Source: JACCQS01 sp050999295 (lineage in GTDB: Bacteria > Actinomycetota > Actinomycetes > Mycobacteriales > Geodermatophilaceae). Taken from it: 39,709 nucleotides of DNA. Below are positions 32,800 through 39,709 of the stretch, piece by piece. The DNA lies in contig JBPCPI010000064.1 of NCBI GenBank assembly GCA_050999295.1, positions 1-39,709 on the forward strand, in the 5' to 3' direction. The notes under the pieces are model-generated. The model saw only the letters and a program-made list of their open reading frames with translations, did not search any database and was not told where the DNA came from. The translations under genes and the position numbers were made by a program. Within the stretch, counting starts at the first letter, position 1. Every line of letters starts with the position of its first letter.

Positions 32800-33432
32800 G
32801 TGGCCGTGACCGGCGCCGCCCCGGCTCACCGTGGTTCGGCTGATCGCGGTCTGGCTGATCGTGGCTCGGCCGGGATCTGGGTGCTGGCGCTGTCCGGCGT
32901 CCTACTCCTGGCCGGTACGGCCTCGGTGCTTACCGGGTTGGCCATCGTGAGTCGGCATGAGGCGGGCACTGCGGCTGACTTGGCCGCGCTTGCCGCCGCG
33001 AGTCGAGCGCTGTCCGGATCCGAGGTTGCCTGTGCCAGGGCGGCCGAGATCGCGACCGCGAACGGCGCCGTACTGGAGTTGTGCAGCCTCATCGCCGATG
33101 AGGTGGTCGACGTGACGGTGACCGTGTCGGTCGAGCTGGGGACACTGGGCATCGGCGTGGCCCGCGCCAGTGCCCGGGCCGGGCCCGCCGAGGCGAGTGA
33201 CCTGCCGTTGCCGGGGATGTCCCAGGCTCAGAACGGCTGGTCAGCGACGGCCGCGGCATCGAGTAGGGCATCGAGCACGGCATCGAGGATGGTCACGGCC
33301 GCGCCCTTGTCCAGCGGGGAGTTGCCATTGCCGCACTTGGGCGACTGCACGCACGAGGGACATCCGGACTCGCACACGCAACTGGCGATCGTCGCGCGGG
33401 TGGCGGTCAGCCAGTCACGGATCGCGTCATGA
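32800..33432 (+). CDS. TadE/TadG-like protein with antisense-overlapping tail
   Basis: A 210-residue protein. Residues 22-130 match the Rv3654c-like family: GSAGIWVLALSGVLLLAGTASVLTG (pilin-like helix), then SRHEAGTAADLAALAAASRAL and a cysteine pair (VACARA, LELCSL). After about residue 130 the frame continues for 75 residues without family similarity and overlaps the helicase gene on the other strand by 205 bp. The family normally ends near ARASARAG, so a stop codon may have been lost here. GTG 32800 is the start because ATG 32757 opens a frame that stops after 17 codons. Confidence 0.7.
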   Translation: MAVTGAAPAHRGSADRGLADRGSAGIWVLALSGVLLLAGTASVLTGLAIVSRHEAGTAADLAALAAASRALSGSEVACARAAEIATANGAVLELCSLIADEVVDVTVTVSVELGTLGIGVARASARAGPAEASDLPLPGMSQAQNGWSATAAASSRASSTASRMVTAAPLSSGELPLPHLGDCTHEGHPDSHTQLAIVARVAVSQSRIAS

Positions 33433-35630
33433 CCGCGCTCGGCGAAGCCGGCCCCGCCCGGATGCCCGTCGTAGACAACGATGGTGGCCGCCCCGGTGTC
33501 GGGATGCACGGCAGTGGACAGCCCACCGATGTCCCACCGGTCGCAGGTGGCAAACAGTGGCAGCAGGCCGATCGCAGCGTGTTCGGCTGCGTGCAGGGCA
33601 CCGGGAAGATCTGCCGCACAGACCTCACTCCGACCTACCGCCCGCGCGTCCAGCGTGACCCACACCGCGGCGGTCCGCAGCAGTCGCGGCGGCAGGTCCA
33701 ACGCGAAGTCGGCCAGCACCTCACCGGTCCACACCCGTCGGCGCTGATAGGACACGACCTGATCGGTGACGTCGACGATTCCGCGGTGCACGCCGACCCC
33801 ACCGTAGGTCGAGCTGCGCAACGTCGAGACGATCCGCAGGTCGGTGATCTGCTGCGCGCGGGTCGTCCACTCCGGCTCCTCGGCGTGCACCAGCGCGATC
33901 GCCTGCTCGAGGTCCAAGTCGTCGACGACGTAGGAGGCGCCCTGATGGACGTACAACGCCCCCCCGTGCACGGTCGAGTGAGCCGATCCGCCGTCAACAG
34001 TGCCCAGCATCCGCCCGGTCTCGGCCTCGACGATCATCACCGGCGACCCGCCACCGGAGCGCAGATCCACGTCCGGCCGGTGCCGGTGCGTCCAGAACCA
34101 GCCGGTCGGGCGCACCCGGAGGTCACCCGCCGCCACGAGTGCTTCGACCGCGAGGCGTGCAGCCTCCCCGCCGAACAACTCGAGGTCGGGCTCGGTCAGT
34201 GGGTACTCCGCGGCCGCCATTCGCAGCTGGGGGCCCAGCACGTAAGGGTTGCCCGGGTCGAACACGCTCGCCTCGACCGGGCGTCCGAAGATGGCGGCCG
34301 GATTGTGCGCGAGGTAGTGATCCAGCGGGTCGTCCGCGGCGACGAACACCGCCAGCGACTCCTGCCCGGCCCGCCCGGCCCGCCCGGCCTGCTGCCACAG
34401 CGAAGCCAGGGTGCCCGGAAATCCGGAGAGTACGACGGCATCCAGGCCGCTGATGTCGATGCCGAGTTCCAGCGCGTTGGTCGAGGCGACACCGAGCAGT
34501 TCGCCGCTGTTCAGCGCCCGCTCGAGCTCGCGCCGCTCCTCGGGGAGGTAGCCACCCCGATAGGCCGCGACCCGCTTGGACAGCACCGGATCGACGTCGG
34601 CAACCAAGCGTCTTGCCTGCGCGGCAACTCCTTCCGCGCCCCGGCGGGACCGTACAAAGGCGACCGAACGAGCTCCGTCGCAGACCAGGTCGGACAGGAT
34701 CCGAGCGGTCTCGGCGCTCGCGGACCGACGGGTGGGTACGCCGTTTCCGCTCTCCTCCCATGGCGGTTCCCACAGTGCGAAGGTGCTGGCCGGCCGCGGC
34801 GACCCGTCGTCGGTGATCGCACTCGCCTCAAGTCCGGCCAGGCGCAGGGCCGAGGCCTCGGGATCAGCAACCGTGGCCGAGGCAAACACGAAGGTGGGCT
34901 CCGCCCCGTACCGGGCACAGATCCGGCGCAACCGGCGCAGCACGTTTCCCACATGCGCCCCGAAGACCCCCCGGTAGGCGTGGCATTCGTCGACGACGAC
35001 ATAGTCCAGATTGCGCAACACCCCTGACCAGCGCGGATGCCGTGGGAGAATCCCGCGGCTGATCATGTCGGGGTTGGTGACGATCCACCTGCTGTGCTGT
35101 CGGACCCAGTCCCGTTCGTCTCCCGGAGTGTCGCCGTCGTAGGCGGCCGGACGTACCGAGGGACCCGCCAGTGCGGCCACCGCGGCGAGCTGGTCGTGGG
35201 CCAGCGCCTTGGTGGGTGCCAGATAGAGCACTCGGGCCTTGGGGTCAGCTTCCAGGGCGGCCAGGCCTGCCAACTGGTAGGCCAGCGACTTACCGGATGC
35301 CGTTCCCGTCGAGACGACGACGTGACGGCCGGAGTGGGCCAGTTCGGCTGCGGCGACCTGATGCAGCCATGGCGCTCCGATCCCGAGGCCGGATAGGTGA
35401 TCAAGCAATGGCGGGGGCGTCCAATCCGGCCAAGCAGCGCACCGCGCGGGTCGCGAGGCCAGCTCGGCGACGTGCGTCAGCGGGGACTGGGCGGCTCCGC
35501 GTACCAGCCGGTCCAAGCGCGCAACCGAGCCGCCGGGCGAAGCCGGGGACTTCCCTGGCTGGGGTAAGTCCGAGCGGCCGGGCGAAGCCGGGGACTTCCC
35601 TGGCTGGGGTGAATCCCACACGTTCTCCAC
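33228..35630 (-). CDS. DEAD/DEAH-box helicase, MrfA/Rv3649-like
   Basis: An 800-residue superfamily 2 helicase with a C-terminal DUF1998 zinc domain. The motifs are VVVSTGTASGKSLAYQ (Walker A), VVDECHAYRG (DECH), FASATVADP (motif III), and QQAGRAGRAGQESLAVF (motif VI). The end has CVCESGCPSCVQSPKCGNGN, a four-cysteine metal site. The B. subtilis MrfA homologue repairs mitomycin-type lesions, so a DNA-repair role is probable. The N-terminus is doubtful: from GTG 35630 the first 34 residues come from a 45 bp tandem repeat, and the family's own sequence starts near RLDRLVRGA (about residue 38). GTG 35621 or a TTG near 35519 are alternatives. Confidence 0.92.
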   Translation of the reverse strand: MENVWDSPQPGKSPASPGRSDLPQPGKSPASPGGSVARLDRLVRGAAQSPLTHVAELASRPARCAAWPDWTPPPLLDHLSGLGIGAPWLHQVAAAELAHSGRHVVVSTGTASGKSLAYQLAGLAALEADPKARVLYLAPTKALAHDQLAAVAALAGPSVRPAAYDGDTPGDERDWVRQHSRWIVTNPDMISRGILPRHPRWSGVLRNLDYVVVDECHAYRGVFGAHVGNVLRRLRRICARYGAEPTFVFASATVADPEASALRLAGLEASAITDDGSPRPASTFALWEPPWEESGNGVPTRRSASAETARILSDLVCDGARSVAFVRSRRGAEGVAAQARRLVADVDPVLSKRVAAYRGGYLPEERRELERALNSGELLGVASTNALELGIDISGLDAVVLSGFPGTLASLWQQAGRAGRAGQESLAVFVAADDPLDHYLAHNPAAIFGRPVEASVFDPGNPYVLGPQLRMAAAEYPLTEPDLELFGGEAARLAVEALVAAGDLRVRPTGWFWTHRHRPDVDLRSGGGSPVMIVEAETGRMLGTVDGGSAHSTVHGGALYVHQGASYVVDDLDLEQAIALVHAEEPEWTTRAQQITDLRIVSTLRSSTYGGVGVHRGIVDVTDQVVSYQRRRVWTGEVLADFALDLPPRLLRTAAVWVTLDARAVGRSEVCAADLPGALHAAEHAAIGLLPLFATCDRWDIGGLSTAVHPDTGAATIVVYDGHPGGAGFAERGHDAIRDWLTATRATIASCVCESGCPSCVQSPKCGNGNSPLDKGAAVTILDAVLDALLDAAAVADQPF
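35527..35616. repeat. two tandem 45 bp repeats at the helicase 5' end
   Basis: Units 35527-35571 and 35572-35616 differ at only three bases and share 34 identical bases in a row. The 45 bp period keeps the helicase frame and would add two copies of a P-Q-P-G-K-S-P-A-S-P-G peptide. Confidence 0.85.
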
Positions 35631-35637
35631 TCTGACA

Positions 35638-35688
35638 GGTCATTCTGACCAGCCCGTACGGACGAGTGAACGGCCGTTCCCTTAGACT
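35638..35688. promoter_or_regulatory. divergent promoter region, helicase and hppA
   Basis: TAGACT (35683-35688) is the likely -10 for hppA. A perfect 12-base palindrome, GAACGGCCGTTC (35668-35679), sits just before it, and GGTCA-TTC-TGACC (35638-35650) lies on the helicase side. Both could be operators. The 5' leader of hppA is then about 105 bases. Confidence 0.45.
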
Positions 35689-35799
35689 CCCGGCCACGTC
35701 TGGCCCGGATCGTCCGGGTCGGCACCACAGCCATCCCCCGTGCGCGCCGTGCGCGCACCCCCCGGATGTGCCGGTGTCGGGTCAGGAGGAATGAGAGAA

Positions 35800-38094
35800 A
35801 TGCCGGTGGATTCATCCATCTCCGGGGGCGACTACGCCCTCGTCAAGATCATTCTGTTGGTCGCGATCGGCGCGCTGGCCTTTGCCGCCTTTCTCGTCCG
35901 CGAGGTCATGGCGGCGGGCCAGGGCACGCCGAAGATGCAGGAGATCGCCAAGGCGGTCCAAGAAGGCGCTGCGGCCTATCTGAAGCGGCAGTTCAAGACT
36001 TTGGCGGTCTTCGCGGTCGTGGTCTTCGCCGTCCTGATCCTCCTGCCGGTCACCGACGGCGGCACGGCCACCCGGATCGGTCGCGCGGTGTTCTTCCTGA
36101 TCGGCGCCTCCTTCTCGGCTGCCGTTGGCTTCATCGGCATGACCCTGGCCACACGGGGCAACGTCCGGATGGCTGCCGCCGCGCGTGAGGCCGGCTTCAA
36201 GCCGGCCTTCCGCATCGCCTTCCGGACCGGCGGTGTGTGCGGGATGTTGGTGATCGGCCTGGGCCTGTTGGGCTCGGCGTTGGCCCTGCTCGTCTTCAAC
36301 GAGACCGCGCCGATCGTCCTCGAGGGTTTCGGCTTCGGCGGCGCCCTGTTGGCGATGTTCATGCGGGTCGGTGGCGGCATCTTCACCAAGGCCGCCGACG
36401 TCGGCGCTGACCTCGTGGGCAAGGTCGAGGCTGGCATTCCCGAGGACGATCCGCGCAATGCGGCGACGATCGCCGACAACGTCGGCGACAACGTGGGCGA
36501 CTGCGCCGGAATGGCTGCCGACCTGTTCGAGTCCTACGCCGTCACCCTGGTCGCCGCGCTGATCCTCGGCCAGGCCTTCCTCGGCGGCGACGGGATGATC
36601 TTCCCGCTGGTGGTCGCGGCGATCGGTGTGATTGCCTCGGTCATCGGCGTCCTGGCCGCCAACCCCCGGGACAGTGACAAGAGCGGGCTGGCCACGATCA
36701 ACCGGGGCTTCTTCATCTCCGCGGCCAGTTCGTTGGTCCTGGTGGCGGGCGCCTCATTCATCCTGCTGCCCGATGATTTTTCCGCGGTCGGCATCGACGA
36801 GGGCGGCAGTCCGGCACTGATCGGCTTTGTGGCCGTGCTTATCGGCATCGTGCTGGCCGCGGCAATCCAGTTGCTCACCGGCTACTTCACCGAGACCAGC
36901 CGCAAGCCCGTTCGGGACATCGGCCGGTCCTCGCAGACCGGTGCCGCCACTGTGATTCTGTCCGGGATCTCGGTCGGCCTGGAGTCGGCGGTCTACTCCG
37001 CGCTGCTGATCGGTGCGGCCGTGTACGGCGCCTTCCTGATCGGCGGGGGCATCGCCCTGTACGCCGTCGCGCTGGCCGGTTGCGGGCTGCTGACCACCGC
37101 CGGCGTCATCGTCTCCATGGACACCTTCGGCCCGGTCAGCGACAACGCCCAGGGCATCGCGGAGATGTCCGGTGACATCGATGAGAACGGATCACGTGTA
37201 CTGACCGCCCTCGACGCGGTCGGCAACACCACCAAGGCGATCACCAAGGGCATTGCGATCGCTACCGCCGTCCTTGCTGCCACGGCGCTGTTCGGCTCGT
37301 ATTACGCGAGCATTCTCGATTCGCTCGAGATCGCCGGGGCGGACGCGGCAGAGGCGATCAACGGCCTGCAGTTGGTCAGCCCCAACAACATCGTCGGTGC
37401 CGTTCTCGGTGCTGCGGTGGTGTTCTTCTTTTCCGGCCTGGCGATCAGTGCGGTCTCTCGTGCGGCCGGCCGGGTCGTGTTCGAGGTCCGCGAGCAGTTC
37501 CGCCTGCACCCCGGGATCATGGATTACACCGAGCGTCCCGACTACAGCCGCGTCGTGGACATCTGCACCAAGGATTCCTTGCGCGAACTGGCCACCCCCG
37601 GTCTGCTCGCAGTCCTGGCCCCCGTGGCTGTCGGCTTCGGGCTCGGGTTCGGACCGCTGGCCGCCTACCTGGTCGGCGCGATCGCAGCCGGGACGTTGAT
37701 GGCGGTGTTCCTGGCCAACTCCGGTGGCGCCTGGGACAACGCCAAGAAGATGGTCGAGGACGGCGCGTACGGCGGAAAGGGCAGCCCGGCCCACGAAGCC
37801 ACTGTGATCGGCGACACCGTCGGTGACCCGTTCAAGGACACCGCCGGCCCGGCGATCAACCCGCTGATCAAGGTCATGAACCTGGTGGCGCTGCTGATCG
37901 CCCCCGCCGTGGTCAGCTTGTCCCTGGGTGTGGATGCCAATGATGGAATCCGGGCGATCATCGCGGGGGGCGCAGTGCTGATCATCGTGGTCGCCGTGGT
38001 GATTAGTAAGCGCCGCTCGGTGGTGATGGGCGCTGACCCAACCGTCATCGATCAGGACCAGGACAGCCCACCCCCGGCGCCGTACCGCGCTTAA
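35800..38094 (+). CDS. hppA: K+-independent proton-translocating pyrophosphatase
   Basis: An integral membrane enzyme of 764 residues (about 16 helices) that couples pyrophosphate hydrolysis to proton export. The substrate-binding segments are complete: ADVGADLVGKVEAG, DDPRNAATIADNVGDNVGDCAGM, and near the end VIGDTVGDPFKDTAGPA. K479 and T482 in GNTTKAITKG are the pair that defines the K+-independent class; the K+-dependent class has alanine and glycine there. So the enzyme should be a proton pump that needs no potassium. ATG 35800 is set by AGGAGG at 35784-35789; ATG 35791 is too close to that site. Confidence 0.95.
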   Translation: MPVDSSISGGDYALVKIILLVAIGALAFAAFLVREVMAAGQGTPKMQEIAKAVQEGAAAYLKRQFKTLAVFAVVVFAVLILLPVTDGGTATRIGRAVFFLIGASFSAAVGFIGMTLATRGNVRMAAAAREAGFKPAFRIAFRTGGVCGMLVIGLGLLGSALALLVFNETAPIVLEGFGFGGALLAMFMRVGGGIFTKAADVGADLVGKVEAGIPEDDPRNAATIADNVGDNVGDCAGMAADLFESYAVTLVAALILGQAFLGGDGMIFPLVVAAIGVIASVIGVLAANPRDSDKSGLATINRGFFISAASSLVLVAGASFILLPDDFSAVGIDEGGSPALIGFVAVLIGIVLAAAIQLLTGYFTETSRKPVRDIGRSSQTGAATVILSGISVGLESAVYSALLIGAAVYGAFLIGGGIALYAVALAGCGLLTTAGVIVSMDTFGPVSDNAQGIAEMSGDIDENGSRVLTALDAVGNTTKAITKGIAIATAVLAATALFGSYYASILDSLEIAGADAAEAINGLQLVSPNNIVGAVLGAAVVFFFSGLAISAVSRAAGRVVFEVREQFRLHPGIMDYTERPDYSRVVDICTKDSLRELATPGLLAVLAPVAVGFGLGFGPLAAYLVGAIAAGTLMAVFLANSGGAWDNAKKMVEDGAYGGKGSPAHEATVIGDTVGDPFKDTAGPAINPLIKVMNLVALLIAPAVVSLSLGVDANDGIRAIIAGGAVLIIVVAVVISKRRSVVMGADPTVIDQDQDSPPPAPYRA

Positions 38095-38108
38095 GTCACG
38101 GCCGCATT

Positions 38109-38163
38109 CCGAGTGAAGGCGTCCTTGAATCAATAGGTTCGGGTGAAGGACGCCTTCACTCGG
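38109..38163. terminator. 18 bp perfect hairpin after hppA
   Basis: CCGAGTGAAGGCGTCCTT (38109-38126) and its exact inverse (38146-38163) enclose a 19-base loop, 14 bases after the hppA stop. No T-run follows on either strand. It probably stops transcription or protects the 3' end of the hppA message; similar AGTGAAGGCGTCCTT-type hairpins are frequent in actinomycete intergenic DNA. Confidence 0.75.
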
Positions 38164-38391
38164 ATGGGGAGGTGCCGCTCGACCGGCGAGCGAGTGCTCT
38201 AGCGGCCCAATTGCGCGCGGAGCTGATCGACTTGGCCTTCGAGTCCCGACGCAGTTCCCAGCTGCCGTCTGGTTCACCGACCATCCGTCGCCGCTATCCA
38301 GCCGTCGCGACAGTGTCACCGAACCCTGCGCGATCAAGTCGGCGTGACCCCTTGGATGCGAACCGGACCGGCAGGGGGAAGGCTGAGGATC

Positions 38392-38982
38392 GTGAACGAG
38401 CAGTTGGCCCTGTTCGACGACGAGGCAGCCGACCTCGAGATCGCTGACTTGGAAGGTCTGCTGGTCGCCGGCGCCGCCCTGGTGCAACGGGGTGCTGAAG
38501 CCCGGCTGTCCATCGTGCTGACTGAGCAGTGGCGCGCAGTTGCGATCATCGAGGCCTTCGACCGACGAGGTTTGCCCGGGGAGCAGGTCCGTACCTTCGA
38601 CGCGCAGGTGTCCGTACGTACCCCCTTCCACCGCAGCCTGCTGCCACTTGCCAGCCGTTGGTCTCGCGGTTCCTCGAAGCTGCCACCCGCCGCGTGGGAG
38701 CTGACCGCCGCTCGGGTTCGGCTGTGGGCGTTGGCCGCGGGCAGGGTTGATCCGGCTGGGTACCTGCTGGGCCTTGGCCGCACTGACGAGCCTGCCTGCT
38801 GGTCTGCGGCTGGAACGGCGCTGGCCGCGGTCGGACTGGCCGGAACCTTGCTGGGTCCCCGCGCCGGCGGCCCGGCCTATCGCATCGTCGGGCAGCGGCG
38901 TACCCGGCGGCTGTGCGATTTGATCGGCACCGCGCCAGCCGCTGCGCCCTCCGACGCCTGGCCGGTCGAGCCACAGCTGTGA
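38392..38982 (+). CDS. conserved topA-linked protein (Rv3647c-like)
   Basis: A 196-residue protein of unknown function. It begins V-N-E-Q-L-A-L-F-D-D and continues with an acidic segment (DLEIADLEGLLVAGA), then RLSIVLTEQWRAVAIIEAFDRRGLPGEQVRT, a likely alpha/beta region, followed by a basic stretch around LLPLASRWSRGSSKLPPAAWEL. No enzyme motif is visible. Its constant place before topA suggests a nucleic-acid role, which is inference. GTG 38392 has GAGG a few bases upstream. The 228 bp before it (38164-38391) hold no recognisable gene. Confidence 0.8.
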   Translation: MNEQLALFDDEAADLEIADLEGLLVAGAALVQRGAEARLSIVLTEQWRAVAIIEAFDRRGLPGEQVRTFDAQVSVRTPFHRSLLPLASRWSRGSSKLPPAAWELTAARVRLWALAAGRVDPAGYLLGLGRTDEPACWSAAGTALAAVGLAGTLLGPRAGGPAYRIVGQRRTRRLCDLIGTAPAAAPSDAWPVEPQL

Positions 38983-38986
38983 GACG

Positions 38987-39110
38987 TTATGCGCATAAGT
39001 CCCTGATCTCCCCCTGCAGGGGTGGCCCCGTTCCGGGCTGAGAATGGCGATCCACAACGCGGTGCGTCTCGACAGCCGTATCTAGATCGTGAGCGCTCAG
39101 GGCGTATACC
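38987..39110. repeat. intergenic repeat R1, copy C with one palindrome
   Basis: A single TTATGCGCATAA (38987-38998) is followed directly by a diverged R1 body: GTTCCGGGCTGAGAATGG and GATCGTGAGCGCTCAGGGCGT are recognisable. The right arm of the internal inverted repeat is lost and similarity ends near 39110. It begins five bases after the stop of the topA-linked gene. The rest of the gap up to 39262 should contain the topA promoter, which is not clear. Confidence 0.7.
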
Positions 39111-39262
39111 GTCCACCGCTGGCATCGGAGTACCGCAGGTAAGGCGAATGACGTCCACGGGGGCGATCCGCGCTTATCCGCAGGGGTCTGCCGAGCTCAG
39201 TTGAAGCTCTGGCTTACCGTGTGCCGCGAGAGAAGCCGCAACGGGTCATTGTCAGGAGTTCC

Positions 39263-39709
39263 GTGCCACCGAAGTCCAACAGCGTCGCGAAGCCGGCCAA
39301 GGGGTCCGGCAGGCCGCTCGTCATCGTCGAATCCGGCTCGAAGGCCAAGACGATCTCGGGCTATCTCGGCAGCGACTACATGGTCGAGGCCAGCGTCGGG
39401 CACATCCGCGACCTGCCGCGCAACGCCGCCGACGTCCCGCCGGCGTACAAGGGACAGCCGTGGGCTCGGCTCGGCGTCGATGTGGATAACGGTTTCGAAC
39501 CGCTCTACGTGGTGAGCACCGACCGCAAGAAGCAGGTCAGCCGGCTCAGGGCTCTGGTCAAGGACGCCAGCGAGCTGTACCTAGCCACTGACGAGGACCG
39601 TGAGGGCGAAGCCATCGCCTGGCATCTGATCGAGACCCTCAAACCCACCGTGCCGATCCGCCGCATGGTCTTCCACGAGGTGACCCGGGAGGCGATCCTC
39701 ACCGCGATC
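39263..39709 (+). CDS. topA: DNA topoisomerase I, N-terminal part (cut by the window)
   Basis: The first 149 residues of the enzyme that relaxes negative supercoils. The Toprim domain is visible: LVIVESGSKAKTISGYLG with the catalytic glutamate, VEASVGHIRDLPR, and ATDEDREGEAIAWHL with the D-x-D-x-E metal site. The first motif reads VESGSKAKT where most bacterial enzymes have ESPAKAKT or ESPTKAR, a small variation outside the glutamate. GTG 39263 has AGGAG at 39254-39258. The active-site tyrosine and C-terminal domains lie beyond the window. Confidence 0.96.
   Translation, partial: MPPKSNSVAKPAKGSGRPLVIVESGSKAKTISGYLGSDYMVEASVGHIRDLPRNAADVPPAYKGQPWARLGVDVDNGFEPLYVVSTDRKKQVSRLRALVKDASELYLATDEDREGEAIAWHLIETLKPTVPIRRMVFHEVTREAILTAI

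Noticed and set aside
35615..35635. PafBC (RecA-NDp) damage promoter before the helicase
   Set aside because: TGTCAGAGTGG resembles the start of the motif, but the required TANNNT box at fixed distance is missing.
38172..38447. 91-codon plus-strand frame before the topA-linked gene
   Set aside because: No recognisable domain, arginine-rich off-frame composition, and overlap with the start of a better-supported gene.
37192..39057. 621-codon minus-strand frame
   Set aside because: It lies antisense to hppA and the topA-linked gene, has no known domain, and follows the codon-position GC pattern of the sense genes.

Overview
This is a GC-rich actinobacterial chromosome segment. The evidence is the frequent GTG and TTG starts, TANNNT -10 boxes only a few bases before many start codons, and a gene order that closely follows the ponA2-to-topA region of Mycobacterium tuberculosis (Rv3682 down to Rv3646c). 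A WhiB-type regulator next to the penicillin-binding protein, the metallo-beta-lactamase-fold gene near crp, and a cold-shock gene before topA are not found here. The genus cannot be fixed from the sequence alone. Both ends cut a gene: lysC lacks its first few codons and topA its last roughly 80 per cent.

Layout. 1-2355: aspartate-family amino acid synthesis (lysC, asd). 2394-3724: an intact FitA/VapB-VapC type toxin-antitoxin pair, then on the opposite strand a second VapBC pair broken by one frameshift and one stop. 3782-5024: a MerR regulator and a glyoxalase-fold protein as one autoregulated operon. 5038-7453: an S9 peptidase gene flanked by two direct copies of a roughly 200 bp intergenic repeat. 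7514-9573: DUF1801 protein, tRNA-Pro(CGG), metallophosphoesterase, YqeY-like protein. 9609-14208: class A penicillin-binding protein and two ArsA/Get3-like ATPases. 14409-19787: DUF4177 protein, RidA-like protein, NUDIX protein, Crp regulator, small membrane protein, endonuclease III, TlpA-like lipoprotein, CoA-type NUDIX hydrolase and a cupredoxin lipoprotein. 19872-23016: MarP protease, epoxide-hydrolase-like enzyme and two membrane proteins. 23166-25977: acetyl-CoA synthetase and a Fic-like protein. 25978-26452: repeats and a strong terminator. 26453-27542: HAD-IB phosphatase operon. 27685-33432: a compact Flp/Tad pilus locus (CpaE-like ATPase, TadA, TadB, TadC, DUF4244 prepilin, two TadE/TadG-like pseudopilins). 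33228-35630: DEAD/DEAH helicase of the MrfA/Rv3649 type. 35800-38094: K+-independent proton-pumping pyrophosphatase. 38392 onward: a topA-linked conserved protein, the third repeat copy and topA.

Several genes work together. nth, tlpA-like, NUDIX and cupredoxin genes overlap or nearly overlap and form one transcription unit. The tad genes overlap in the same way and encode the assembly ATPase, its partner ATPase, the two-piece inner-membrane platform and the pilin-like substrates. PonA-like, MarP and the envelope lipoproteins suggest a cell-envelope stress neighbourhood, which is an inference from synteny.

The most unusual content is intergenic. A 12-base palindrome (TTATGCGCATAA) occurs seven times, six of them as pairs 41-43 bp apart. 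A different palindrome family (core TCTCCGG) also occurs as pairs exactly 42 bp apart. A larger repeat is present three times, always beside the first palindrome. A 76 bp imperfect palindrome covers the start codon of the gene after acs. These look like REPIN-type or MITE-type elements, or paired protein-binding sites. Their identity cannot be settled from one window.
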